Shown: piece after piece, positions 56,975-64,000 of the stretch
Layout of the letters: every line of letters starts with the position of its first letter
How positions within the stretch are numbered: position 1 is the first letter of the stretch
Source of the DNA: Spirosoma fluviale
GTDB taxonomy: Bacteria; Bacteroidota; Bacteroidia; Cytophagales; Spirosomataceae
DNA length: 64,000 nucleotides
Direction: 5' to 3'
Assembly: GCF_900230225.1 (NCBI RefSeq)
Contig: NZ_OCNH01000001.1
Coordinates: 1,178,001-1,242,000, forward strand
Translations under genes and position numbers: made by a program
The notes under the pieces: generated by a model
The model's database searches: none
Told to the model about the DNA's origin: nothing
What the model saw: only the letters and a program-made list of their open reading frames with translations

Positions 56975-58235
56975 TTTGCTGGCTGTTGCCGCGACATCGC
57001 CCATGGTATTGGCGCAGGGATTAGGAAACTCTCCTTACTCGGCGCTGGGTATTGGAGAACTCTACAGCCCCGGTAATGTCGCAAACATGGGGATGGGCGA
57101 TGTGGGTATCAGTAATGCCAATGCATTCTATCTAAATCTGCAAAATCCTGCCCTTCTAGCCCGTAGAGGGCGATTCACGATATTTGAAGTCGGCCTGATG
57201 GGTCAATCCAAATCCATTAGCCAAACGATTAGTAATAGCCTTAAGAGCCAGAGTAATTTTGGGGCAAACTTAGGGTATCTGGCTTTGTCATTTCCGGCAA
57301 ATACGCGCTGGAATATGTCGATTAGCCTGAAACCATACACGTACGTAAATTACAATATTCAGAAAGTGGAGGCTGTTGCCGGAACGCCTTACACGGCCGA
57401 ATATAACTATACAGGAAAAGGCGGTTTAAATAAAGTCACTTTCGCCAACGGATTCAGGGTCACTAAAAATATCTATTTGGGTGTAGAAGGGTCGTTCCTG
57501 TTTGGGAACATTACCAACTCGTCTGATGCCAGAGCCGTTGTTAGTGGTAGTTCTGACATACGGGTGACGCACTTAAACAGAGCAAACTACAGCGATCTTA
57601 TTGGGAGAGTTGGCGCAGCCTGGCGACCTAAGCTAAACAACACCTGGACGCTTAATCTGGGGGCTACGTACGATCCGCAAATACGGATCAAGGCGACACA
57701 AACAGATATATACCAGCAAACAACCTTAACCGGTCAGGCAATTTCGGTACCGGACACGATGCGTCTCAACTCGAATGCCCAGGCTACCCTGCCTCAACAA
57801 ATGCAGTTCGGGGCAAGTATTGAGAAAGGTAATACACTGCTTGTTGGTGTTGATGTTGGCTTTCAGAAGTGGAGTCAATACAGAACTGCGGAAAATAAAC
57901 CCGGTAATCTGGCCGATGGGATGAATGTTGCTGCTGGACTTGAATATACTCCTAAACCAACATCCAATCGGTACCGCGATTTAATCACCTATCGGGCAGG
58001 GTTTCAATATAATAAATTACCTTACATGGCCGGAGGTACCCAACTTACTGATGTTAATGGTAGTGTGGGTGTTTCCTTACCGCTAGGTGCTTATTTTGTA
58101 AATCACTTAACGCTCTCTCTGGTAGGTGGTCAACGGGGCGTATTGTCTGGTACGCAGATTAAGGAACAATATGTACGTATCGGGCTTGGTTTCTCGCTAA
58201 ACGACGTGTGGTTCCGCAAACCTGTCGTTGACTAA
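56931..58235 (+). CDS. Outer membrane beta-barrel protein
   Basis: 434 residues with a signal peptide (LTHSLLAVAATSPMVLAQ) and strong beta-barrel character throughout (NLGYLALSFPANTRWNMSISLKP, LGVEGSFLFGNI, YVRIGLGFSLNDVWF). The N-terminal segment GLGNSPYSALGIGELYSPGN and ANMGMGDVGISNANAFYLNLQNPALLA matches the FadL/PorV-like opening seen in many Bacteroidota outer membrane proteins. Start at 56931 overlaps coaX by 44 nt, needed for a complete signal peptide, so it is probably translationally coupled. Function unassigned. Confidence 0.8.
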   Translation: MLRIYKRIRQTLTHSLLAVAATSPMVLAQGLGNSPYSALGIGELYSPGNVANMGMGDVGISNANAFYLNLQNPALLARRGRFTIFEVGLMGQSKSISQTISNSLKSQSNFGANLGYLALSFPANTRWNMSISLKPYTYVNYNIQKVEAVAGTPYTAEYNYTGKGGLNKVTFANGFRVTKNIYLGVEGSFLFGNITNSSDARAVVSGSSDIRVTHLNRANYSDLIGRVGAAWRPKLNNTWTLNLGATYDPQIRIKATQTDIYQQTTLTGQAISVPDTMRLNSNAQATLPQQMQFGASIEKGNTLLVGVDVGFQKWSQYRTAENKPGNLADGMNVAAGLEYTPKPTSNRYRDLITYRAGFQYNKLPYMAGGTQLTDVNGSVGVSLPLGAYFVNHLTLSLVGGQRGVLSGTQIKEQYVRIGLGFSLNDVWFRKPVVD

Positions 58236-58416
58236 TTCGGTAAAGACCGTCGCCGGTCGGTACACTGCCTGCGGCTATTGATTCAAAAAACTATAAAAGC
58301 AGATAAGCGCAGATCTTTTTCTGTGAGTGTCTGCTTTTTGACTGCGTATTATAATGGTCTAGTTATCAGGTTGTCAGTTAATAAATACACTACTGACAAA
58401 TCGGTAAATTACTTAA

Positions 58417-58424
58417 TAGCTTTG
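58417..58424 (+). promoter_or_regulatory. Putative -7 box upstream of lptC
   Basis: TAGCTTTG matches TAnnTTTG exactly, 39 nt before the first lptC ATG. A weak CTGAC lies where the -33 box should be. This suggests lptC has its own promoter. Confidence 0.35.
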
Positions 58425-58463
58425 ACCAGCTGTTTAATACAATACTATCTGGCAAAAATTTAA

Positions 58464-59057
58464 ATGGACGATGTAGCTTCTAATACAGTTAATAAAATGG
58501 TGTTCCGGTTAGATAACAGGCTATTTTCATTAGGCATTTTGCTTTGTTTATCCTGTATGCTATTTGCTTGTGAAGAGACCAAACAAGCGAAAAAAGTAAA
58601 TCCCTATACCGGACCAATTGAGGAAATAAATGATGTTAAGCTACTCTATAGTGAGGCTGCCAAGTTGAAGGTAAAGCTGACAACGGCTAAGCAATTTCGG
58701 TATGCTAATGATGACCGACGTTATCCCAAACCCGTGAATATAGTATTCTATAGCCCTACTGGCGAGGAAATAACGACAATACGCTCCGATTCCGGACGCT
58801 ACGACAAAGGCAAAGATGTGTATGTCGTGATGGGCAACGTAGTGGTTGTTAACAAGCAGAAACAGGAAAAACTGCTCACGCCCGAACTAAACTGGAAACC
58901 CCAGACGAAGAAGGTCTATACCGAAAAACGTGTCACAATTTTAAGCCAGTTAACTGGCGAAAAACTCTATGGCATCGGCCTGGACGCGAATCAGGACTTC
59001 ACCCAATACTCGATTCGGAAGCCAACCGGCGTGTTTAATATGGAAGGAGGAATTTAA
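58464..59057 (+). CDS. lptC: LPS export protein LptC
   Basis: 197 residues (or 186 from ATG 58497). Lipoprotein-like signal with lipobox LFAC, followed by an LptC beta-jellyroll: FYSPTGEEITTIRSDSGRYDKGKDVYVVMGNV, LLTPELNWKPQTKKVYTEKRVTI. It links the inner-membrane LptBFG transporter to LptA in the lipopolysaccharide bridge. In Bacteroidota LptC is lipidated more often than membrane-spanning, consistent with this lipobox. Ends at a bidirectional hairpin. Confidence 0.88.
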   Translation: MDDVASNTVNKMVFRLDNRLFSLGILLCLSCMLFACEETKQAKKVNPYTGPIEEINDVKLLYSEAAKLKVKLTTAKQFRYANDDRRYPKPVNIVFYSPTGEEITTIRSDSGRYDKGKDVYVVMGNVVVVNKQKQEKLLTPELNWKPQTKKVYTEKRVTILSQLTGEKLYGIGLDANQDFTQYSIRKPTGVFNMEGGI

Positions 59058-59060
59058 AGC

Positions 59061-59092
59061 ACTCGTTCAACTGCCTGGGCAGTTGAACGAGT
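59061..59092. terminator. Bidirectional terminator between lptC and cytochrome gene
   Basis: Perfect 14-bp stem 59061-59074 with 59079-59092 and a 4-nt loop between convergent genes. Confidence 0.85.
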
Positions 59093-59096
59093 AAGC

Positions 59097-59516
59097 TTAC
59101 TGCTTACATTCTTTAAGAATTGGCGTAACGGCTTTAACGTCGGTTATCTTCGTTTCGCCAGCCCATTCTTTGTAGATGTAGGTAACAATCTCTGCTATTT
59201 CAAGATCGCTCAACTGTGGTTGGGCAGGCATTGGGCGATTGTATGGTTTCCCATTTACCACAATAGGACCCTTTTGGCCGTACCGAATCAGGCAAATGAC
59301 GCTTTTCTTGTCTTTCAGGTAATCGGATCCGGCAATGGGCGGGTAAAGTGCGGCCAGACCTTGCCCTTTGTTCTGATGGCAGTTGGCGCAGTTATTTTTA
59401 TAGAGAAAAATACCCTCCGTTATATACCGCTGCCGTTTAATTTCTTCGTCGCTCTGGCAGGAAAGCAAATTGATAAAAATAAACCCCGCTACTAAAATTC
59501 CGGTTAGTCGAATCAT
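59097..59516 (-). CDS. c-type cytochrome lipoprotein
   Basis: 139 residues. Lipobox LLSC, a single heme motif CANCHQ near residue 44, the downstream GLAALYPPIAGSDYL, and a probable axial Met in RPMPAQPQLSD. Small class I cytochrome of the Cyt_C-CBB3 type, probably anchored on the periplasmic side as electron donor to oxidase or acceptor from dehydrogenases. Its ATG overlaps the stop of the SCO gene by 4 nt, so it is coupled to copper-centre assembly. Confidence 0.92.
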   Translation of the reverse strand: MIRLTGILVAGFIFINLLSCQSDEEIKRQRYITEGIFLYKNNCANCHQNKGQGLAALYPPIAGSDYLKDKKSVICLIRYGQKGPIVVNGKPYNRPMPAQPQLSDLEIAEIVTYIYKEWAGETKITDVKAVTPILKECKQ

Positions 59517-60211
59517 TTTTTATACTCGGCTAATAACCGATTCATGTCACTCATTAACTTATCGACACCATCCTCGGTTGTGCCATCGTAAATCCCACGA
59601 ATATGCTTGGCCTTATCGACCAGAATAAACGCACCGCTATGCACAACGCCACCCGGTGCGGTAGAGTCGGCCTGGGCCGTCACCATGTAGCTGTTCTGAC
59701 CAATGTCGTAGATCTTTTCCCGGTCGCCCGTCACGAATAGCCATTGTCGGCCCGTAACCCCCAGGTTCTGCGCAAACTCCTTCAGAACAGCTACCGAATC
59801 GTGAGCCGGATCGATGGTGTGCGATAGCAGCATCACATCGGGATTGTCCTTGAATTTTTCGTATACCCGTTTTAACTGCACCTTCATTTTAGGACAGATC
59901 GTAGGGCAGTTGGTAAAGAAAAAATCAGCCACATAGATTTTGTCATCAAGGGTTTTGGCCGTAACCGTATCGCCAAACTGACTCACAAAGCTGAAATCCG
60001 GTATCGACTGATACACGGAATCCGTCACTGATTTGCCATTCACAACTTTCGTAACAGCCTCCCGCTGACCCAGAATAGGGAGGCTATCGCCGGATGTTCC
60101 GCTACACGCTTCCAGTAAGCCACAAGCACTGAGTGCAATAATCCAAACTTTATTTTTTGCCCAAAAACTGGCGAGCCTGTTCAATGCTGGTGTTAACTTT
60201 TGTTTTGACAT
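59513..60211 (-). CDS. SCO1/SenC-family copper chaperone
   Basis: About 232 residues (from ATG 60211; ATG 60235 is in frame eight codons before). Signal/anchor with lipobox LLEAC, then a thioredoxin-fold SCO domain with the copper-binding CPTICPKMK (CxxxC) and conserved His in SHTIDPAHDS, plus the partner strand VYVADFFFTN-type region. It delivers copper to the CuA centre of cytochrome c oxidase. The chosen start overlaps the preceding lipoprotein gene by 62 nt; a TTG at 60184 would shorten this to 35 nt. The cytochrome c gene follows with ATGA overlap. Confidence 0.92.
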   Translation of the reverse strand: MSKQKLTPALNRLASFWAKNKVWIIALSACGLLEACSGTSGDSLPILGQREAVTKVVNGKSVTDSVYQSIPDFSFVSQFGDTVTAKTLDDKIYVADFFFTNCPTICPKMKVQLKRVYEKFKDNPDVMLLSHTIDPAHDSVAVLKEFAQNLGVTGRQWLFVTGDREKIYDIGQNSYMVTAQADSTAPGGVVHSGAFILVDKAKHIRGIYDGTTEDGVDKLMSDMNRLLAEYKK

Positions 60212-60605
60212 CGGTGATTTGATCTTTTTGCCCATTTAAGTAACGAAGGGCGTCGTCAGAAGATAATTTAGCCAGTGTGTCGCCATTGTACCGCCCCATC
60301 CAATCCATCATAAGGCTATCGGCAACGGCCAGATTGGTGCGTAAGCGGTAAGCCTGTTCCCGCTCTTCGTCTGTGCGGAGGGTCGCTGCCGTCGAGCCGC
60401 TTGCTTTCAGGCTGTCGAGAGAAGTGATGCGCTGGTTCAGTTGTTTGCGTAGCTTCATGATGTCATCAATTTTAGGCATGACCTGATCATGAATGGCAAA
60501 AACTTCATTTTCTGCTTCTTTCACAGTGTCTTCTGCTGACTTACATGCGTAAAAACTTCCAGATGCCAGAATCAACCCGGCAAAGGCAAGGAAATGTTGT
60601 TTCAT
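60150..60605 (-). CDS. Hypothetical helical lipoprotein
   Basis: 151 residues with lipobox FYAC (Cys21), then a long helical and charged body (EVFAIHDQVMPKIDDIMKLRKQLNQRI, ERAYRL-like and LMMDWMGRYNG). No known catalytic motif. Cotranscribed with SCO and cytochrome c, with a coding overlap, so probably linked to respiratory complex assembly or to the outer surface of the inner membrane. Similar short helical lipoproteins accompany SCO in Bacteroidota (general knowledge, not checked). Confidence 0.75.
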   Translation of the reverse strand: MKQHFLAFAGLILASGSFYACKSAEDTVKEAENEVFAIHDQVMPKIDDIMKLRKQLNQRITSLDSLKASGSTAATLRTDEEREQAYRLRTNLAVADSLMMDWMGRYNGDTLAKLSSDDALRYLNGQKDQITDVKTKVNTSIEQARQFLGKK

Positions 60606-60641
60606 AGTTTAGGAATAGTAAGGATAATTAGATTAGGTCCA

Positions 60642-60670
60642 CCCTACGTCATTTGACAGTTGACGTAGGG
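60642..60670. terminator. Hairpin overlapping the recN stop
   Basis: Perfect 10-bp arms 60642-60651 and 60661-60670 with a 9-nt loop. It overlaps the last codons of recN and lies upstream of the lipoprotein gene, so it could terminate recN transcripts. Confidence 0.55.
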
Positions 60671-62322
60671 CGTTGTTTTAAAATTTCACGGGCATTCTTA
60701 AGCGCACTGGCCGATGGATTTTTGCCGCCAATCATCTGTGCGATTTCATTGACGCGCTCTTCCAGGGACAATTTCTTGATTCGACTAACTGTTTTGGCTG
60801 CTGAATGATCTTTGTAAACAAAATAGTGGGCCGTACCCTGACCTGCTATCTGATGGAGGTGGGTAATGGCAATAATCTGGTGGCTGTGGGCCATGTCGCG
60901 CATCATGTTCCCCATCTTAATGGCGATCTCGCCAGATACACCTGCGTCGATTTCGTCGAAAACGATGGTTGGTAAAGAGCGCTTGCTGGCCAGAATGTAC
61001 TTTATGGCCATCATGAGCCGGGAAAACTCGCCACCCGACGCTACGTTTTTCAACTGCTGCGGTTTAACACCTTTGTTGGCACTGAACAAAAACGAAATGG
61101 TATCGATACCCGTTAAGCTGGGCTTACTGTTTTCTGCCTGTATTTTCAGGGATGCATTCGGCATGCCAAGGTCGTTGAGTAGTTTGCCAATCTCGTTTTC
61201 AATGAGTTGTAAAACAGCTCTCCGTGAGGCAGATAACGCATCGGCGCTAATCTGCAATTGAGCACGAGCCGCTTCCGACTGCGCTTTGGCATCGGCAAGT
61301 GCATCATCCAGATTCAGTACTTTGCTTACCTTCTGACCAAGTTCGTTCCGTAAGTCAATCAAGCCCGCCACATTTTTAACCTGGTGTTTGGTTTGAAGCT
61401 GGTACATTAGGTTCAACCGTTCCCGGATCGTATCGGCGCGGGTGTCGTCTATTTCGACCCGGTCCTGCTCAACGCTTATTTCATCCGCCAGGTCCCGCAA
61501 CTCAATAAGGCTGCTTTGTGCCCGCTGCAATAGTTGTTCGTACTGGTTGGACAGCTTGCTGATATAGGTCAAATTGCTAACCGTACCCTTCAGAAAGTCG
61601 ATGACCGATTGTTCGGTATTGTCCAGATACTCATAAGCTACCTGTAGCCGCTCCTTAATATCTTCGGCATTTTCGAGAATCGTCAATTCCTGCTCAAGGG
61701 TTTCCTGCTCATCGGGTTGTAATTGAGCCTTGACCAGTTCTTCGTACAGGAAGTTATTGTAATCGAACTCTTTACGCATGGCCGAAGCCTCAGACTGTAA
61801 CTGGTCATAGTGCGTCTTTTTCGCCCGGTAAACTTGATAATCGGATCGATAGGTACGTAACTGCGCTTCATTTTGCGCGTAGGTATCCACGATTTCCAAC
61901 TGGTATTCATTGGAGCCCAGCAACACCGAATCGTGTTGTGAGTGAATATCCATCATCTCGCTCGTAATCCGTCGGAGTGTTTCCAGGTTAACAGGCGTGT
62001 CATTGACAAACGCCCGTGATTTACCGCTCACGCCAATTTCCCGGCGAACGATGCAGGTATCTGAATAATCGAGTTCTTCGTCATCAAAGATTTGCTCGAT
62101 CCGATAGCCGGATACGCCAAATGTCCCCTCGATAATACATTTCTGTTCGGGGTTGTACAAGACGCGCGTGTCGGCCCGGTTGCCAAGCAGCAACCCAATG
62201 GCTCCGAGAATAATTGACTTTCCTGCACCTGTTTCGCCCGTTACGATATTGAGTTCACGGTCGGGCGAGAGTTCCAGTTCGTCAATCAGCGCGTAATTCT
62301 TTATGAATAAATGCGAAAGCAA
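60649..62322 (-). CDS. recN: DNA repair protein RecN
   Basis: SMC-like ATPase, 557 residues, full length. Walker A GETGAGKS at residues 29-36, a central coiled-coil (about 160-370, LQSEASAMRKEFDYNNFLYEEL), the ABC signature NVASGGEFSRLMMAIK and Walker B PTIVFDEIDAGVSG. It acts in double-strand break repair by holding DNA ends together. Followed upstream on the same strand by a DUF4835 gene, spaced 66 nt. Confidence 0.97.
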   Translation of the reverse strand: MLSHLFIKNYALIDELELSPDRELNIVTGETGAGKSIILGAIGLLLGNRADTRVLYNPEQKCIIEGTFGVSGYRIEQIFDDEELDYSDTCIVRREIGVSGKSRAFVNDTPVNLETLRRITSEMMDIHSQHDSVLLGSNEYQLEIVDTYAQNEAQLRTYRSDYQVYRAKKTHYDQLQSEASAMRKEFDYNNFLYEELVKAQLQPDEQETLEQELTILENAEDIKERLQVAYEYLDNTEQSVIDFLKGTVSNLTYISKLSNQYEQLLQRAQSSLIELRDLADEISVEQDRVEIDDTRADTIRERLNLMYQLQTKHQVKNVAGLIDLRNELGQKVSKVLNLDDALADAKAQSEAARAQLQISADALSASRRAVLQLIENEIGKLLNDLGMPNASLKIQAENSKPSLTGIDTISFLFSANKGVKPQQLKNVASGGEFSRLMMAIKYILASKRSLPTIVFDEIDAGVSGEIAIKMGNMMRDMAHSHQIIAITHLHQIAGQGTAHYFVYKDHSAAKTVSRIKKLSLEERVNEIAQMIGGKNPSASALKNAREILKQRPTSTVK

Positions 62323-62388
62323 AATCAGCGAATAGTTAGCAGTGAGTAAGGGCGGTAAATAAAGGTAAAATTACGTACCGTCAGTAAC

Positions 62389-63294
62389 TTACTGGATTAG
62401 TTTTCGGTAGTTTTCTGTTTTGGCCGGGTCGAGGAATGACAGTAAATCGAATGCCTGTTTTCGTTCGGCCGGTGTTCCTTCGTAAAGGATATTGAATAGT
62501 TCCTGCGACTTGGCGTCAAAAAACGAATTGATCAGAACAGAATTCGGTAGTTGCAGGCCAATGGTCCGTATGGTATTCAATAAGGCAATCGTTTGTTTCC
62601 GAACCTGCACAGGGTTAGCCGCAAAGATGTCCAGGCCCTGACGGTGGTAGTTATAAAGCCCATCCCGGAATGGCAGCAATTGCTGGTTTTGCAGGTTCTC
62701 AATGAGCCAGTACCGGTTTCGTCGGTCGCCCCCGGTTTGCCAGGAGCCATTGGGCGATCCCTGCTGCGCCAGGTTGGTAATGGCATAGGCCCGTTGAATG
62801 AACTGATTTCCGCCTTGTTTGCTGAACGTGTCGTAATCGACGGCCATGATTACATTGGCATAAAACGCCAGTAAGGAGGTCAGGTCGTCTGAAAACTGAT
62901 TTTCCCGGTAATAAACGGGTGTTGTTGGCAGGTAAACAAAGTTAAATGCCCGGTCAACATAACTGAACGTAGTTGTTTCATACGTTGTGCCATACACAGG
63001 GCGCGTCACAATAATTTGCGCCGTTGCTTCAAAAGCCCCCTGCGTCAGTGATTTCAACAGATTGATGTTCAATGAGCAGTTAATTCGTTCGGCTACGGAA
63101 AACTGGTCATTGCTCCATCGCCGGTTGTTCATAAACTCGGTAATGATGCCTTTTAACTGGTTTACGTAAGAGAAATCCGTTTTCTGCTGAGCAAATAGCT
63201 GATCGGAGTTGATCGTAACCTGGCAATTCAGCTCCTGAGCGCTTGCCGAAGCTGCCAGACAGCTTACTAACAGTAAAATGCGTATTGCTTTCAT
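62389..63294 (-). CDS. DUF4835 family protein, exported
   Basis: 301 residues with signal peptide (about 1-20, ending ASASAQ). The family's constant opening follows: ELNCQVTINSDQLFAQQKTDFSYVNQLKGII with further FVYLPTTPVYYRENQFSDDL-type segments. DUF4835 occurs next to coaBC in many Bacteroidota; here coaBC is directly upstream on the same strand (18 nt between the coaBC stop and the DUF4835 ATG). Probable role at the cell envelope, but function unknown. Confidence 0.9.
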   Translation of the reverse strand: MKAIRILLLVSCLAASASAQELNCQVTINSDQLFAQQKTDFSYVNQLKGIITEFMNNRRWSNDQFSVAERINCSLNINLLKSLTQGAFEATAQIIVTRPVYGTTYETTTFSYVDRAFNFVYLPTTPVYYRENQFSDDLTSLLAFYANVIMAVDYDTFSKQGGNQFIQRAYAITNLAQQGSPNGSWQTGGDRRNRYWLIENLQNQQLLPFRDGLYNYHRQGLDIFAANPVQVRKQTIALLNTIRTIGLQLPNSVLINSFFDAKSQELFNILYEGTPAERKQAFDLLSFLDPAKTENYRKLIQ

Positions 63295-63312
63295 GGATAA
63301 GACCCTACTTTG

Positions 63313-64000
63313 TCAGAGCGACTTTACGACTAACGTAACCAAATCCAGTGCCACTTCGTCTTTTGTTTTTAGTGGAAATTCGTGGATTTGTTCGTCTTTA
63401 TCTATAACGGTAATCTTGTTGGTGTCGTGCCCGAAACCGGCTCCTGAATCACGAAGTGAATTTAACACAATCCAGTCTAAATTCTTAGCATAAAGTTTCT
63501 TAAGTGCATTGGCTTGCTCATTGTCTGTTTCCAGCGCGAAACCCATCAGTAACTGTCCGGGTTGTTTTCGCTTCCCGAGTGTAGCGGCAATGTCGGTTGT
63601 TTTAGTCAATTCGAGCGAAAAAAGCGTTTCTGCCTTCTTGATCTTCCGGTCGGCAGGGTGAGCGGGGGTGTAATCGGCTACGGCGGCACTCAGGACAACA
63701 ATATCGGCCATGTTAAATTCCGATTCCGTTGCTTCGAACATATCCTGTGCCGACCGAACATCAATGCGTTTTATACTGGGGGCCGGTAGGGGCAGAGCTG
63801 TTGGCCCACTCACCAGCGTTACCTCGGCGCCGGTTTCGGCAAAGGCTTTTGCGATGGCATACCCCATCTTTCCCGTTGAATGATTGCTGATGTACCGCAC
63901 AGGATCGATAGGCTCCTGGGTTGGCCCTGCCGTGATCAAGACCCGTTTGCCGGCTAACACGCCTGGCTTACTTCGTTCTACCTGTTGTAAGTTTGACCAG
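63313..64000 (-). CDS. coaBC: Phosphopantothenoylcysteine synthetase/decarboxylase, partial
   Basis: C-terminal part of CoaBC, cut by the right window edge; the frame is open to base 64000 and continues outside. Visible is the CoaB ligase domain: LAGKRVLITAGPTQEPIDPVRYISNHSTGKMG (start of the CTP/phosphopantothenate site, in two pieces here), and the conserved KYDDL-like stretch with KxKK-type turn KIKKAETLFSLELTKT. It joins cysteine to phosphopantothenate; the decarboxylase half (CoaC) lies beyond the window. GTG at 63960 is an internal codon, not the start. Confidence 0.92.
   Translation of the reverse strand, partial: WSNLQQVERSKPGVLAGKRVLITAGPTQEPIDPVRYISNHSTGKMGYAIAKAFAETGAEVTLVSGPTALPLPAPSIKRIDVRSAQDMFEATESEFNMADIVVLSAAVADYTPAHPADRKIKKAETLFSLELTKTTDIAATLGKRKQPGQLLMGFALETDNEQANALKKLYAKNLDWIVLNSLRDSGAGFGHDTNKITVIDKDEQIHEFPLKTKDEVALDLVTLVVKSL

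Noticed and set aside
58278..58463. 61-codon frame before lptC
   Set aside because: TTG start and a good -7 box inside it for lptC; protein character poor.

Overview
The window reads as a chromosomal segment of a Bacteroidota bacterium of the order Cytophagales, most like Spirosoma and relatives (inference from gene content, no database search). The signs are a SusC/SusD pair, a type IX secretion sorting tail on a secreted esterase, a DUF4835 protein, LptC, an M13 peptidase, PVC-type cytochrome dehydrogenase, scarce Shine-Dalgarno sites and occasional TAnnTTTG promoter boxes. It is moderately GC-rich and densely coding, apart from one AT-rich stretch at about 43.7-47.8 kb. I see no tRNA, rRNA, CRISPR array, transposase or phage module.

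Layout. 0-8 kb: a carbohydrate-oxidation cluster (zinc dehydrogenase, ThuA-like protein, a large SGNH/PVC-dehydrogenase/cytochrome c fusion, two sugar epimerases, an alpha/beta hydrolase). 8-13.4 kb: small unknown proteins, a thioredoxin-fold protein without CxxC, a soluble FixL-like PAS kinase overlapping a receiver-CRP hybrid regulator, and dinB. 14.4-19.3 kb: a SusC/SusD operon with a 106-nt foldable leader ending exactly at the susC AUG. 19.3-27.9 kb: carboxymuconolactone decarboxylase, aldo-keto reductase, AraC regulator, monooxygenase-fold protein, M13 peptidase and a two-subunit molybdenum hydroxylase.

28.2-38.7 kb is the most striking region: a minus-strand cluster of FHA-type protein, 27-residue membrane peptide, membrane-anchored PP2C phosphatase, two receptor Ser/Thr kinases, one polypeptide joining a SEDS (RodA/FtsW) glycosyltransferase to a class B penicillin-binding transpeptidase, and a second FHA protein. 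The parts list matches the actinobacterial fhaA-fhaB-pstP-rodA-pbpA-pknA-pknB locus, here in a Bacteroidota and with the rodA and pbpA functions fused.

39-43.7 kb: secreted SGNH esterase and GH20 hexosaminidase. 43.8-47.8 kb: AT-rich stretch with a lone receiver, a LytTR regulator and an ECF sigma factor. 47.8-53.2 kb: WYL regulator, small acetyltransferase, beta-barrel protein, an OmpR-type regulator divergent from a TolC-family channel across two arrays of TTTAA-like boxes at an exact 11-bp pitch, and a fatty acid hydroxylase-like protein. 53.4-64 kb: housekeeping genes (rho, coaX, an outer membrane protein, lptC, cytochrome c/SCO/lipoprotein, recN, a DUF4835 protein and coaBC, cut by the window edge). 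Many gene ends carry long perfect inverted repeats that act as terminators or are dispersed repeats.
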